NCBI GenBank assembly: GCA_036245525.1
Contig: BTPG01000007.1
Coordinates: 119,421,444-119,485,443 of the forward strand
Length of the DNA stretch: 64,000 nt
Source of the DNA: Semisulcospira habei
Lineage: Eukaryota > Mollusca > Gastropoda > Semisulcospiridae
Reading direction: 5' to 3'
Made by a program: the position numbers and the translations under genes. The notes beneath the pieces were generated by a model that saw only the letters and a list, made by a program, of their open reading frames with translations, did not search any database and was not told the DNA's origin. Positions 9,790 through 21,680 of this stretch are shown piece after piece; positions within the stretch are counted from its first letter, which is position 1, and each line of letters begins with the position of its first letter.

Positions 9790-12700
9790 CCCGGTGTTTC
9801 CGATAACGCATTGCAGTGTGTAATAGACGCAGTGAAATCAGAAACCACACAGAGACTTTTGCTTACTGCGTCAGCGTGACGCACACTTTTTTTGCCTGCT
9901 CTGTCATCGCAACACATTGTGTTTGACTGATGAAGGTTTCGTTTCACCAGCCAAACATCATCTCGCAGGCACAGCAGCAGACGACAGACCAAGTACGATC
10001 AGAGTTACATCCCTTCCCATTGTAAAGAGTGCACACGCACAATTGGAATCACTTTCAGGCCCACATTTTCGGAGAAGAAAAGCAAGAAAATGTTGAATTG
10101 GCTGACACTGACGGTAACCAAAATGTGATCCTCTAGGCTTCAGCAAGAATCGGTTGAAGTTATCACCAAACTATTTCCAGCAGCTGCCATACAACCGATG
10201 ATACCCCAAAGGCAAACACTGAAACAGATCAAGATCATGAGGGCTCGAGTTCAAGTGTCCGTAACGCATTAGAAGCAGACAAAGCCAATGCCGGTGCGAG
10301 AGAGCATTTTCGGTGCAGCACTCTGTCAGTCATGAATTCAAAGCGCAATAGATTGGTGATTGAACAACTGAACAACAAGATGCTCATTTTGTCAAAGAGT
10401 CCGTACAGAACGAGAGCTGAGGACTAAATCAGTGCAGATGCCATGACGGGTGCAGCAGCAGCTCGGTTCAGCAGTGCTGCCAAGCGAAGAAAATGATCCA
10501 ATGTGACTTTTCTAGTGAGGATAGTGGCACACTTAGCATGTCCGTCACTACTATTGTACTAATGTCACTACAGAAATGTCAGTATGTATTTCCTTGAATT
10601 GCAATTTTATGTGAGCACTAACCCCTTAAAGTTATTTTTCCTAGGATCAGGCATCTCAATACAGTCAAAAAACTGCAACAGATACTGCTGACTGTATGTG
10701 TATGGGTCCTTTGTGTACTCTCTTAGAGTAGAGCTTTATGGTGCAAGTACAATGCCAAATGTCTAAATTTATCGTTTGGAGGGTGTATTGCTTTTGTGCC
10801 CGAGTCGCAGATTTATTGTCTGCATCGGCCTTGTTTTGAATTAATATGCATATTTATGAGCCTACGTCACAAGGCAGAACCCGGCTGACTATCAGTGTAT
10901 CGCAATACTGCAGGTCACGAGGTATTCGGTGTGGCGTACACACCTGTCCGGTGTACATGTGTATTGATGTTTTCCGGTATCCCTTTGACGTAATTTTTCA
11001 TGAGAAAAGTAGAATACGCCTTCTATATTCGCTATGCTGTCAAAATCACAATGCGGGTTCCACTTAACCTGCTAGTATTTACTTGTAACGATCGTGACGA
11101 GGGTGTAGCTTATTTCAGTGACTTGCAACTGAAGCTGACGAGCCTGAGTCCACGGTGCCGGGCCTAGTTTGACCTTTGATCCTTTACCCCTCGGAAATAC
11201 GCAACATGATCCATCATTGAAACAGAACATTGGTATTTATACCCACTTTCTGCACGTAACTATATGATAAAACTGGTTTAAACTCTTGCAAAATCAGTAA
11301 GAGATAAATTCTACTGAAGATCGTGAATTCTGAAAATCACTAGCGCTCGCGGAACTATAGGAAGATCAACAAAGACCATAGATTACTCACTGATTCAGCA
11401 GGAAAGGGTCAAATTCTAGATGGGCGTTCAAGCCATGCTCTTGCTTTATGCGTTGCCACATGTCTATATTCCCTTGTCCGATGTCAGTTCTTTAGTTGTA
11501 TCTTGTCCCTCTTCCTCTTTCTTCTCTTCAATTCCAAGTCATTCAATTCTGTCATTGTCAGCGCAAGTCGATGATACTTTCTTGTTTTCTTCGCTGGTTC
11601 ATCCCCCATCTTTTCTCTGATTGGTTATAATTATGCAGATGACCTAAGGTCGATTAGAATAGTTATGACGGCAGCTACCATCACCTATCGGAAGCAATCT
11701 TTTCATGGCATTCATCACAAGATTCTGGTGACCTCTTTTCGCTTTGAACGGACGAAAGAAAGCATTTGGTGGGATAATAGGATGGTCACTGTCTAAGTAG
11801 GTATGTATACTGAATCCCAGTAAAAACTTTTTGCGAACTGAAGCATTAAAAAAGGTCAGGCGTGACCCTTCAAATTTTAAAATTACCCCCTGATTTTTTT
11901 GGGGGGTCATAATTACTCTTAGAATTAAATCCTATGGGAAACACTGGTAAATTTGAACGCACATTTCAGCACCATTTGTGTTTGTTATGCCTTGTTGACA
12001 CACCTAATGAACTTTAACAACAGTTCGGACACGCAGCAAAAGCACACGCATAATCGCACTTAGTTATTCTGCCCAGCTGTTAGTGTGTCCATCTATTTTT
12101 AGCTGTATCTCATACTGAAACTGAAAGCATTGTATTTATAGAACGGAGTAGAGTCATCGTCAAATTACTTGATATCAAAATGACGTGTGCTGAACTAGAT
12201 TGTCCTGTGTCTAAATAAACCATATCTCTAGACCTATGTGTAGCGTTTTGTAACCACTTGTTACAGAAGTGTATCTTTGAACAGTTACAGCAGTAGTGCT
12301 ACTTTAAAGTGAATGGAAAAAATGCAAATGTTTATGAATATATATGACTGTACAGCAAAACAAACACATTGTTCTAGTTTTTTATGAGTAAATCATAGGT
12401 CAACTGTCACTAAATGATATGCAATGAATAAGAATGATATAGCAAAATGGTTCTTTGTGGAGATATTTTTGTGAAAAACTGCGCTCCGATGCCAAACGAC
12501 CTATACTATTACTACTATAGATATATTTTGCCGATAATAAAACTAACCCTGCACTTATGTTTTGACACTTGCTCATTTTGGTGACCATATGGAAGGTCAC
12601 AAAGGTCAGAATATTTGTGGATTGGTTATGCATGTCTGCCAAAAGGGCTTTGCCATTTTTGTTTTTCATGCATGCTAGTACTGATCAACAGCACTAGTAC

Positions 12701-12888
12701 TACCGGTAGTAGCAGGAGAGGTACAAGCACTCGGCCATTGCTGGTCAGCAATTAAAATTTAATTTTGTTTCCTGACCAGGCTTAATCTGTGACTGTACAG
12801 CATTGATCTCTTTTGGAGTATTATCAACGTGAACAGATGAATGATTATGGTTGACTGTTTCTCATTGCATTTTATTTTTTTGTTTCAG
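9790..12888 (+). other. Rest of cofilin intron 2
   Basis: No exon, transposon end or long palindrome was recognised over these 3.1 kb. The segment around 10140-10500 is less AT-rich than its surroundings, but its frames are short and broken. Confidence 0.4.
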
Positions 12889-12903
12889 CTCAGCAAGATT
12901 TAG
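12889..12903 (+). CDS. CFL: ADF/cofilin, tiny last coding exon (LSKI-stop)
   Basis: A strong acceptor (TTTTATTTTTTTGTTTCAG, AG at 12887-12888) is followed by CTCAGCAAGATTTAG, in phase with exon 2. It adds Leu-Ser-Lys-Ile and a stop, for a 154-residue protein, the normal ADF/cofilin size. Only four codons support it, so another downstream acceptor cannot be excluded. The frame, phase and final length all fit. The 3' UTR follows; candidate poly(A) signals include AATAAA at 16283. Confidence 0.65.
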   Translation, partial: LSKI

Positions 12904-13180
12904 GAATGTGAGGCGTAGGAACTTCTAGGGCAACCATGTGGGGGTGTACATGACATTGTTATTACTGGTAGTGAAGCAAACCGTAGCCAGCTGTATGACT
13001 AATCCTGCGTCCTGTTGTTGGATCAAGCTTGCCTCCCAGAAGAGGAAGGAGCCAGAATGGATCACCACAAAAACCACCACCACTTCCGTCCTTTTCTGCT
13101 GCTTTCTTACACTTATCTACACAGCCACAAATAATACCCTCCATTTGAGGTTTTAGCTGGAGCCAGTCTTGGTCAGCAAT

Positions 13181-13236
13181 AGGCATAGATTCTCATGAGC
13201 CCATGCAACTGCATGGGCTCATGTGTATCTATGCCT
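13181..13236. repeat. Family E palindrome (AGGCATAGATTCTCATGAGC)
   Basis: Two 26-bp arms (AGGCATAGATTCTCATGAGC...) flank the loop AACT, with one or two mismatches. The same hairpin with a changed tip recurs at 25632-25691, 52839-52901 and inside 23754-23950. It sits in the presumed cofilin 3' UTR, so it could be transcribed. Confidence 0.65.
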
Positions 13237-14083
13237 CTTGCACATGGAAAGGATTGGATGAGGGACCGTCTGGAAAACTTGGCAAACAGTAGATGTCTCC
13301 AGCATTGTTACAGTAATCGTGGAAAAAGTCTGTTAATCTGGATTTCATTTTCAAGTATTGTAGTTCACAATGAAAGTGACTCATTGTTTTATGCTTTAAA
13401 AAAAAAAAATTGATTGTTTTTAATGTGGTTTAACATTGTTATAAGAAAATTCATGGACTTATTTGACTTTAAAATGTTTGTTCTTTTAAAATCTTTCCCT
13501 CAACTTTATCGGAGGATTTTTTTTGTTTGTTTGTTTTCAAATGGTTAGTATACATGTAAAATATTGTAATGAACCTGTTGTCCCTTTGAAAATTTCTCCA
13601 CTTTTTGTGGGTGAGGTGAAGAAGATAAAATGAACTCCCTTGTGCAAAAATGAACCCCCTTGTGCATTCTGCCTATGGTAGCGTGCACAACAGCGTTGGT
13701 TTGGTGAAGAGCAAGTGCCTTGGACTGAAGTCCAGCTTACTTCAGAATGGCTTCAAAAGTAAACTCCATCACTTAAGCTGTTGTGCAGCAATGATTTGGC
13801 ATAAACCACTGTTCGTTTTTGTTTTTTTTTTTATCTTTTTGTACACTCAGTTGACAAGGTGCAACATTTTCGCATTTTCTTTAACCTGTATTGGTCTTGA
13901 ACACAGATAACATCTGTAGTATTTATAATTGTACTTGTAGAGGATATTTATCATTTCCATAATCATCTAGTCACCAATTTTTTAATTCTCAAGTCTGTAT
14001 GTTCAATATATAATTAGTTACTGTTGAATATATTCTGTAAGGGTGCTAGTTGTAACAGTATTAGCCAGCCCTAAAGTTTGCTT

Positions 14084-14152
14084 TTAACCCTCTTGTGCTT
14101 GCAGCCACCACTACTGTACACAATACTGGTGGCTGCATGCACAAGGGGTTAG
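14084..14152. mobile_element. Family C mini-palindrome, TTAA type
   Basis: TTAACCCTCTTGTGCTTGCAG opens it and CTGCATGCACAAGGGGTTAG closes it. The 69 bp are almost wholly one hairpin. The right TTAA has mutated to TTAG. Confidence 0.65.
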
Positions 14153-14302
14153 AACAAAACAGCAGACCACAACATCTGGACCTGGCAGACAGATTTTCAG
14201 TACCCTTGTAAACGTAAAGCAGTTGTGAACGGACCGTTATCTTTGTACAAATGAAGATAATTTAAAATAATACTTGTTATTACACATTTTTTCAAAATTG
14301 AC

Positions 14303-14361
14303 TTAACTCCCTTGTGCATGCTGCCACCGGTACTGTTATCTGCATGCTGAAGGGGTGTTGA
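14303..14361. mobile_element. Family C mini-palindrome, degraded
   Basis: TTAACTCCCTTGTGCATGC starts the unit; the right arm is GCATGCTGAAGGGGTGTTGA. It is the same family as 14084-14152, with a shortened right arm. Confidence 0.5.
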
Positions 14362-15254
14362 GAGTTGCCCGTCTCCAAGTCTGTGGAAGGACAATACGCA
14401 CTAGTCGTGCCTACCAAACGGCATTAACATTTTATTAACGATGATTTTCGTGTCATGTCTGTGCCATCTTGTAATTCAAAATTACAAATTTTTTGTGGTA
14501 AATTCATGACTTGAGCAAACCTTATGTCCAGGTTTTTTTTCCAAAGCAATCAGCATTTGACACACTTCCTTTCATATCAATCATCTGTCACGCCAAAGAT
14601 GAAATCGTGACAGTGCTTATTTTTTTTTGTTAACTGTCTGACTATTGAGAACAGGGTTGTTTGCTTGCTTTTTGTTTTTGAGAAAGAACAAAATGATTAC
14701 TTTTTAAATACAAAGTTTTCTTTTTCTTAGGACATGCTGAATTGTGACTCAGAAATGTGTGCAGTAATACAGCTTTGTTTTCTTAAGACACATTTCAGTG
14801 CAGTTGCAGTAGTAGATGGTAATTACTGGCAGAACAATGTGGAAAGATTATGAGTATTATCTGTAAAAGAAAGTTTTGTTTTGTTCAATGTTATTAGTAT
14901 TTATCTTGTTCATTTATTTAAAACTTCAGTGAGCTGTTTTTGTTTTCATTAACAAGTATTACTTTCTCACATGAGGTTGTTACAGATGCTTTATTTTATT
15001 AGTCAGGAAATTATTGAACATATCCGACACATAAGCATGTGTGTTACTCAAAAACACAAGGACTTTTATAATACACAAGGGCTTTTATAATTGAAATTTC
15101 TGACATTAGATTTACAGATTTTGGAAGATACCCCTGGAAGATACCTCATTAAGCGTATGTACAGAAATGCTGAAAGTATTTATACTAGTCTTCCATATTT
15201 TGCTGGCCTGTGATTTTGGACCTTATGGCCATATGCTATTAGGTCAGAGACCAG

Positions 15255-15257
<3 letters not shown>

Positions 15258-15345
<88 letters not shown>
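15258..15345. repeat. (AT)n microsatellite, 88 bp
   Basis: An uninterrupted AT dinucleotide array. The Tyr-Ile repeat peptide that can be translated from it is not a gene. Confidence 0.95.
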
Positions 15346-15347
<2 letters not shown>

Positions 15348-15644
15348 TTTACTGTTCAATCTTCAGTGTTCAATTTTCAGTGGTATAAATTGGCAATGGT
15401 CGTTCTTAAACTGCTGGCTTGAGACTGTAAGATGCTTGAGGCTATTGCTACTGTTCACAGAACAGACCTCCGTTGCACGAGAGCTTAGGCTCCACTAACG
15501 GGCATCAGAACTGTCCGATTTTCGGCGATTTTCAGATTTTCCTGGCCCCTGTTTAATAACACTTTTGACTTGGAAATGGCTTTAAATAACTCTACAATTC
15601 TTCAAAATCGCCATTTTCAGATTTTTTTGGGGTGAACAGTTCTG

Positions 15645-15725
15645 ATGCCTGACTAAGCAGGGTGCTCCTCTATAACGGAGCTCCTTGCTTAGTGTCTTGT
15701 GCAGGATTTCAGCTCACTCATGCAA
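15645..15725. repeat. Degraded relative of the 3453-3555 hairpin
   Basis: CTAAGCAGGGTGCTCC pairs imperfectly with GGAGCTCCTTGCTTAG. It is followed by the same GCTCACTCATGCAAC flank as the hairpin at 3453-3555. Confidence 0.45.
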
Positions 15726-15774
15726 CAGATACAAGGGGTTCATGATGTTACCCCGACTGTAACTTAGAAGTTTA

Positions 15775-15989
15775 CTAACCCATATCATTCGGAATACAAT
15801 AGTGTGTGAAATAAGTTTGACTAAAATAGTTCAGTAGTGCCAGGATAGCTTGGCACCTCTAGGCGCCAAGCCATTCTGGCACCACCCTTGAACTAAAGCC
15901 ATTGATCTTTATCTGTAAGTACTGTAATGTAGCTTGCATATGGCAGTGTACAAATGTGAAGCTTTTAGCCTCAGTATGGCATGGGCTAA
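15775..15989 (+). mobile_element. Family A palindromic MITE flanked by CTAA
   Basis: It starts CTAACCCATATCATTCGGAAT and ends ATGGCATGGGCTAA, about 215 bp. The core hairpin (15836-15893) has CCAGGATAGC against GCCATTCTGG, so the arms have begun to diverge. Both flanks read CTAA, either parallel decay of TTAA or an unusual target. Confidence 0.65.
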
Positions 15990-16919
15990 TTATGGTTGTG
16001 CTTCTGATGGTATTTTCATATGTACTCGGTAGGCAGCGTTTTGCTTGCAGCTTTCGAGATAAACTGGTATCAGACCAGCTGCTTTTAATTAGTTTTGCAA
16101 CTGATACGCATCATGGATTAAATGCTGTACCTAACAGTGGAATCTGGTACCAAAGTGTTTAGGCTTCAGGGGTTTTGAGTTTGTACAAGTAGCACAATGC
16201 ATTGGATAAAGTTGAGCGTGACTGATGATCAAATTTTGTTTTGTTCATTTTTATTACATCATTTTTTCATGGCAAAGAAAGCAATAAAGATGTGAAATTT
16301 ATCTTTGTGTTGTGAAAGTATTTGGTATTTAGCAATTTTTTCAATTACTGTATTCTACAAAATAGTTTGCCTCCCATTTTTGATACTTTTCACGTGATGT
16401 CCGAAATAATAGACCAGCACACATTTTCAGACCACTGATCATTTTGCATCTAAACTACCAATTGCATCTATAGTCACCTTGATCACTGATAACAATACAT
16501 ACAACAGCACTCACTGAGGTCTTTCCACCAATTTCCACAATAACAGATGGCCGATTGTAAAAGAGAGCATTGCGGATCTCTCTTTTCTTATGAAAAGTGT
16601 AGACAATACATCGACAACATTCATTCACAGACAAAACAACTGGGGTTATGTATTCAAATGATGCAGTGGGTCTGCATGATTCCTTCATATAATTCAAGAT
16701 GTTTATTTATTGTTCCAAAAGGGATAACCAAAGCTTGAACACTACTAAACGAAGGTCCTCGGGTTGATGTCGGTTGTGCATGGGTCCACTGAGGCTGATG
16801 TCAGCCCAAGGGTCTTTTGCAAACTAGGTCTGGTTTGGTCAAAATGTCCATATTTCAAAGTTGGCCCCCCCACCCCCCACCCCCCATTACTACTTACAAT
16901 GTCAGGCGATAGATCGCCG

Positions 16920-17000
16920 GCCCATGATAATTCAAGGGTGGTGCCAGAACAGCCTCCGTGCCTTGATCTATTTTGGTGTTGCCCTTGAACTATCATGGGT
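16920..17000. repeat. Degraded family A/B core hairpin
   Basis: CATGATAATTCAAGGGTGGTGCC on the left pairs with GGTGTTGCCCTTGAACTATCATG on the right around an eroded tip. The ends cannot be placed. Confidence 0.45.
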
Positions 17001-17141
17001 GATCTGTGTCTTGTTTTGGTGTGTGCGGAGATTTACTAGAGGGTATGCATGACACACGATGATACCGAGGTGGTGGGTATAGAGGGAAATAAACACTTAT
17101 AGGAGTTGCATGTCAAAATGATTGATGATTTTGTACTTTCC

Positions 17142-17205
17142 TAACCCTTATCATTCGGAATACACCATTGTGTGAAATAAGTTTGACTAAATTTTTGGTT
17201 TTGAA
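17142..17205 (+). mobile_element. Family A left-end fragment
   Basis: CTAACCCTTATCATTCGGAA plus about 45 bp of the family A left arm, ending just before the TTAA of the next element. It is a truncated copy that the next family A element abuts. Confidence 0.5.
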
Positions 17206-17231
17206 TTAACCCTTATCATTCGGAATACACC

Positions 17232-18420
17232 TTGCTGTCAGTACAGCAGTCCGTCACCATCAACGACGTCTCTTCCAACCCAGTCACGCTCTCCTGCGGA
17301 GTTCCACAGGGGTCCGTCCTGGGCCTGGTCCTTTTCACACTCTACACCTCTCCCCTGTCCAACATCATCCAGTCTCACCGCATACACCACCACCTCTACG
17401 CTGACGACTCACAACTGCTAGACAAAGACAAACTCGACAACACTCAGTCACTACTGACTCGCACGGCTGACTGCTAAGAAGACGTGAAAAACTGGATGAC
17501 GGCAAACAAGCTTAAACTGAACGACAACAAAACGGAAGCCATGCTGGTAGGCACTCGCCAGAAACTCTCCCAGCTCCCTCCCACTCTCCACCTTCAACTC
17601 GACAGCACCCCCATCTCCCTCTCTGACTCGGCCAAGAACCTCGGCATCATCCTCGATTCCTCTCTGTCCATGACCAGCTTCGTCTCCACCACGGCCCAGG
17701 CATGCTATTTCCACCTCCGCCGCATCAGTCAGATCAGAAAATACCTCACTACCGAAGCTGCCACCAAACTTGCTGTCTCTCTCATCTTATCTCGCATCGA
17801 CTACTGCAACTCTCTCCTTTCTGGCCTAACTCACTCCACCACTTTCACTCTCCAACGCGTCCAGAACAACGCTGCCCGCCTCGTCCTCAGAAAGAAAAAA
17901 TCCGACCACATCACTCCTCTGCTCAAACTCCTTCACTGGCTCCCCATCCCCCAACGCATCCAATACAAAATTCTGTCTCTCTGTTACAAATTCCTGAACA
18001 ACTGCGCTCCTGCTTATCTCTCCAACTTACTTCACCCCTACACACCTTCCCGCTCCCTCTGCTCTGCTTCCGACCCTCTCCGCCTCCACATTCCTCGCAC
18101 CAAACTCAACACTTTCGGCCCCCGCTCCATCTCCGTCTACGGCCATCCACCTGGACACACTCTCCCACTCTCTCTCCGTCAGAAACACTCTCTCTCCTCC
18201 TTCCAGTCCGCCCTCAAAACTCACCTCTTTCAACAGTTTTAGCACTATATCACCACCCTCCCCACCCCAAGCTGACTGTCGTAATGTATTTCACTATCTG
18301 TGGTATGTGAGTCATTGTCTAAAGCATGCGCATGCGTGCGCGAGTTGTGAGTGCGCGCTTACAGTTATAATTATTATAAGATAAGCGCATTATAAATACC
18401 GTAATTATTATTATTATTTA
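17232..18420 (+). pseudogene. 5'-truncated LINE reverse transcriptase (CR1/jockey-like)
   Basis: This is the C-terminal part of a non-LTR reverse transcriptase: GVPQGSVLG (about 17299) and the catalytic YADDSQLL (17398). Then comes the thumb region (VKNWMTANKLKLNDNKTEAM) and a tail ending in the -LFQQF stop at 18242. One in-frame TAA near 17476 interrupts the frame between ADC and EDVKNWM. A short 3' UTR leads to GCGCATTATAAATAC and an ATT repeat. The endonuclease and first half of the RT are missing, typical of target-primed 5' truncation. It is dead. Confidence 0.8.
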
Positions 18421-19339
18421 TTATTATTTAGTACCAGGAAAGGTCTTAAACAGGATCCGTTCCTCTTCCTACTGGCCATAGACTGGGTCATGAAGAGGAT
18501 CACTGAGCAGAGAAGAAGCGGAATACAGTGGACACAGCTTGACGACCTCGATTTTGCAGACAACTTGGCTTTACTGTCCCACACTCATCAACAAATGCAG
18601 GACAAGACCAGAGGCTTGCTGACATCTCATTCCAAGTGGGCCTCACCACCCACAAACAGAAAACAAAGACAATGAGGCTGAACACAACCAAGGAAGAACC
18701 AGTCTTGCTTGGTGGCACCCCGTTGGAGGAGGTGAAGTCCTTCACCTATCTCGGGACCATCATCGACAAAAAAGGCGGCACTGATGCAGATGTTGGAGCA
18801 CAAATTGGTAAAGCAAGAGCAGCCTTTCTTCAGTTGAAAAAAGTGTGGAGTTCCAGAAAGCTGTCACAACACACCAAAGCCCGGATTTTCAACTCCAACG
18901 TAAAAGCAGTTCTCCTATATGGAGCAGAGACTTGGAGATTGACAAAAACCACAGTCAACGGAGTACAGATCTTCATAAACAGTTGCCTTAGAAGAATCTT
19001 GAAAATCCACTGGCCAGAGAAGATCAGCAACCTCAGACACTGGGAGAGAACAGAGCAGATAACAGCAGAAAATGAAATTGGGCGAAGAAGATGGGGATGG
19101 ATTGGTCACAGTCTGAGAAAGCCAGTTTCCAGTATCACTAGGCAGGCATTGTCATGGAACCCCCAGGGAAAGAGGAAAAGAAGCAGGCCAAGAAACACCT
19201 GGCGTCGAGACCTCCAAGCAAACCTCAAGAGACTGGAAACCACCTGGAGTAAAATCGAAGGAGAAGCACAGGACAGGAGTCGCTGGAGGTCTCTCGTCGA
19301 CGACCTATAACCTGGGAGGGGTGACAGGCGTAAGTAAGT
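18421..19339 (+). pseudogene. Second 5'-truncated LINE, different clade
   Basis: The frames encode the end of a LINE RT: LDFADNLALLSHTHQQM (catalytic box with FADN in place of FADD) and SFTYLGTIIDKKGGTDADV. Then come VLLYGAETWRLT and a basic C-terminus ending VDDL-stop at 19310. A frameshift near 18640 separates the two frames. The 3' end is TAAGTAAGTA, a short tandem tail as in RTE-like elements, directly followed by the target duplication at 19340. It is not autonomous. Confidence 0.75.
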
Positions 19340-20009
19340 ATTCAGAATACACCAGTGTGTGAAATAAGTTTGACTAAAATAGTTCAAGGGTAGTGCCAGA
19401 ATAGATTGGCGCCTCTAGGCGCCAAGCTATTCTGGCACTACCCTTGAACTAAAGCCATTGGTCTATATCTTTATCTGCAAGTACTATAATGTAGCTTGCA
19501 TATGGCAGTGTACAAATTTGAAGCTTTCAGCCTCAGTATGATATGGGTTAACAAAGATTGCAGAAACAGTCTGCGTCATCTGGCACTGAACGGGGTAAGA
19601 CATGTTGGAGACGGTGTACCTTTGGGGTTATGTAAGGTTTGGTAAAACAGTTTTTCAGTCCTACGTCACATGACCAATATCTTTAGCGCAAAGCGTACCA
19701 TGTGACTGGGATACAAAAACCCTTGTAGCGACAACATTTTTAATGGCCGACTTTGTAGCCCTCTTTCTGACGCGTCTTGGATGCCAGTTTTGTTCTATAA
19801 AAGATCACCCGAACGGTCTGAAGTACAAAGTTTCTAGTGTTGTTCAAAAAAGAAACACTACTGGAGATGGCAACGTCATGAAGGATTTAAAATTAATTCT
19901 ATCATGTATAAATGTATATTCCTGTCGTCAGTCATGTCTGGCATGATCCAGGTCGGAAGATTTCTTGATTTGTTTTGTGAAAACATTGGAGGAATGAAAA
20001 CAAATACGT

Positions 20010-20158
20010 TATTGGTAGCAGGGGCTTGCTGCACGGACCCTTGTAGGCCTGAGGGAGGTGAAAGAAACCATTGTACCGCTCAGGCCTTCGGCCTTCAGGC
20101 TACAATGGTTCCTTTGACCTCCCTCAGGCCTACAAGGGTCCGTGTGCGACCAATAACT
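20010..20158. repeat. 150-bp hairpin palindrome
   Basis: Outer arms GTTATTGGT / ACCAATAAC and inner arms GGACCCTTGTAGGCCTGAGG / inverse pair with good identity. The tip is CAGGCCTTCGGCCTTCAGGC, itself a small palindrome. The left arm has an extra GGGGCTTGCT. There are no clear TTAA ends. Confidence 0.6.
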
Positions 20159-20436
20159 TATGTGTATGTATTTAGATGCTACAAGAAGACACTAGCTTCT
20201 AGGAGGAAAATACTCGCTAGGTTGCACACTCGTTCTCAGACATGCAAAGATGACAGTCTCATTTTTACAGTTTTATTTTGTGTACATATTCGCATGGTGT
20301 GAAATTTCAAGGCGATGTCTGATCTGAACAGTTCATAAAATGAATGATAGCTGTACACAAACACATATGCAGTTAGGTAACAAAATGAAGTAACTGAAAC
20401 ATATTGCATGCATGTATGCAGTACTTCTCAAAGCGA

Positions 20437-20505
20437 TTAACCCCCTTGTGCATGTGGCCCCAGTACCATTTACAGTACCAGTGACAGCATGTACAAGGGC
20501 GTTAA
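20437..20505. mobile_element. Family C mini-palindrome with both TTAA ends
   Basis: TTAACCCCCTTGTGCATGTG ... CATGTACAAGGGCGTTAA, 69 bp, with intact TTAA at both sides. It is one of the best-preserved copies of this family. Confidence 0.7.
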
Positions 20506-20876
20506 ACCACTTTTTTCCTTTTGAGCTGTGTCAAGACTTTACCAAAGTTTTTGAACACAGAAAAGACCATGGACCATTTCAGCGATAATAAAAATACCAA
20601 TATCTGTGCAATAAAATATGCCACCTGTGCTATTACAAAAAAATCGATTATCTATACAAGGGAAAGACCATTGTCCTACAAATTAAACCATAACAAATCT
20701 GGATTCTACATACATGAATTGAAAGCAACCAAAGAATACTGTGTACACTATTCAATATTAATATGGTTCAAGGTACATAACTGTCTGAATAATAAACATG
20801 ACTTGATACTTCCACTGGAACACTGCCATGCAAACACTTAGTTCTTTTGCCTGCTACCTGGTAAGCAACTTTTCTG

Positions 20877-20940
20877 TATAACCCTTATCATTCAGAATAC
20901 ACCAGTGTGTGAAATAAGTTTGACTAAAATAGTTCAAGGG
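20877..20940 (+). mobile_element. Family A left-end fragment
   Basis: TATAACCCTTATCATTCAG through AGTTCAAGGG; the element is cut off at the foot of the core hairpin. Confidence 0.55.
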
Positions 20941-21245
20941 CTGTGTGAATCTCGCCACTAGCAGTGTTCTAGGAGAATTAATCTTGCTGCGGCTGAAACT
21001 GACGTCCATAGGCAAACAGTTGCACACAGTGTGTTTACAACACACAGCTTACATGTGTGAACATACAGCACACCGGGTGACTTATGAACATGAGGATCTA
21101 TGGTCACCTTGTCCTCTTCCCAGTGTCTCCCAAGAACAGGGTCGCAGTGATGAGGTTTTGGTTGCAATATATTCCTTTCAGACCTATGGTTTCTAGCTAT
21201 AAGGTCCAAAATCACAGACTGGCCCACATGTAACATGGTCACATC

Positions 21246-21412
21246 TTAACCCATTACATACCAAGGCTGATTTTTTAAAATTTTCTTGTAGTCCTATGAA
21301 GGCCACATTACAGATTAGGAAACAGATCAACCATTTTAGTTCACAGGTGGTGCCAGAATAGCTTGGTGCCTGGTACCATCTTTGAACTATCCTTGTCAAA
21401 TTAATTGTATGT
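21246..21412 (-). mobile_element. Family A MITE, inverted and partly deleted
   Basis: TTAACCCATTACATACC begins it, as in 516-754. The core is shortened (GTGCCAGAATAGCTTGGTGCC then GGTACCATCTTTGAACT). The far end is eroded. Confidence 0.55.
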
Positions 21413-21680
21413 GGTAGTCATAGGTGCTTGACAAGTGACTAAATGCAAATTCGCTGCGCCACTGTGTGCGCGCCGCACCGCGTAACTAGCTAAAGTCGGA
21501 ATACAAGGAAGGAAACGAAAGGCACACGCAAAATTCTAGCTGTGGCCAGAAGTATCCTGGACCTCTTTCTCAAAATCTAGAGTTCAACGTTAAACTCTTT
21601 AGTAGAGTGCCGTGAAAGAGGCCACGCTGCACTGCTGTGCATCCATTGTTTTCTGCCGTGTTTACTCTAAAGTCAAAGCG

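Larger units (their letters stand above)
17206..19551 (+). mobile_element. Family A MITE split by LINE insertion
   Basis: TTAACCCTTATCATTCGG starts at 17206 and GATATGGGTTAA ends at 19551. The perfect 11-base ends (CCCTTATC / GATATGGG, one base apart) flank TTAA on both sides. The core hairpin is at 19381-19450. Everything from 17232 to 19339 is inserted: the family sequence ATTCGGAATACACC at 17218-17231 is repeated as ATTCAGAATACACC at 19340-19353. Confidence 0.75.

Noticed and set aside
10840..11067. 73-codon frame in cofilin intron 2
   Set aside because: No homology recognised and no exon boundaries; treated as chance.
15167..15388. Frame with an Ile-Tyr repeat
   Set aside because: Translation of the (AT)n microsatellite.
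17702..18310. 202-codon Pro/Ser-rich frame
   Set aside because: Out-of-frame reading of the LINE RT segment at 17484-18242.
20521..20841. 106-codon frame
   Set aside because: AT-rich, no recognised motif, non-ATG opening and no splice context.
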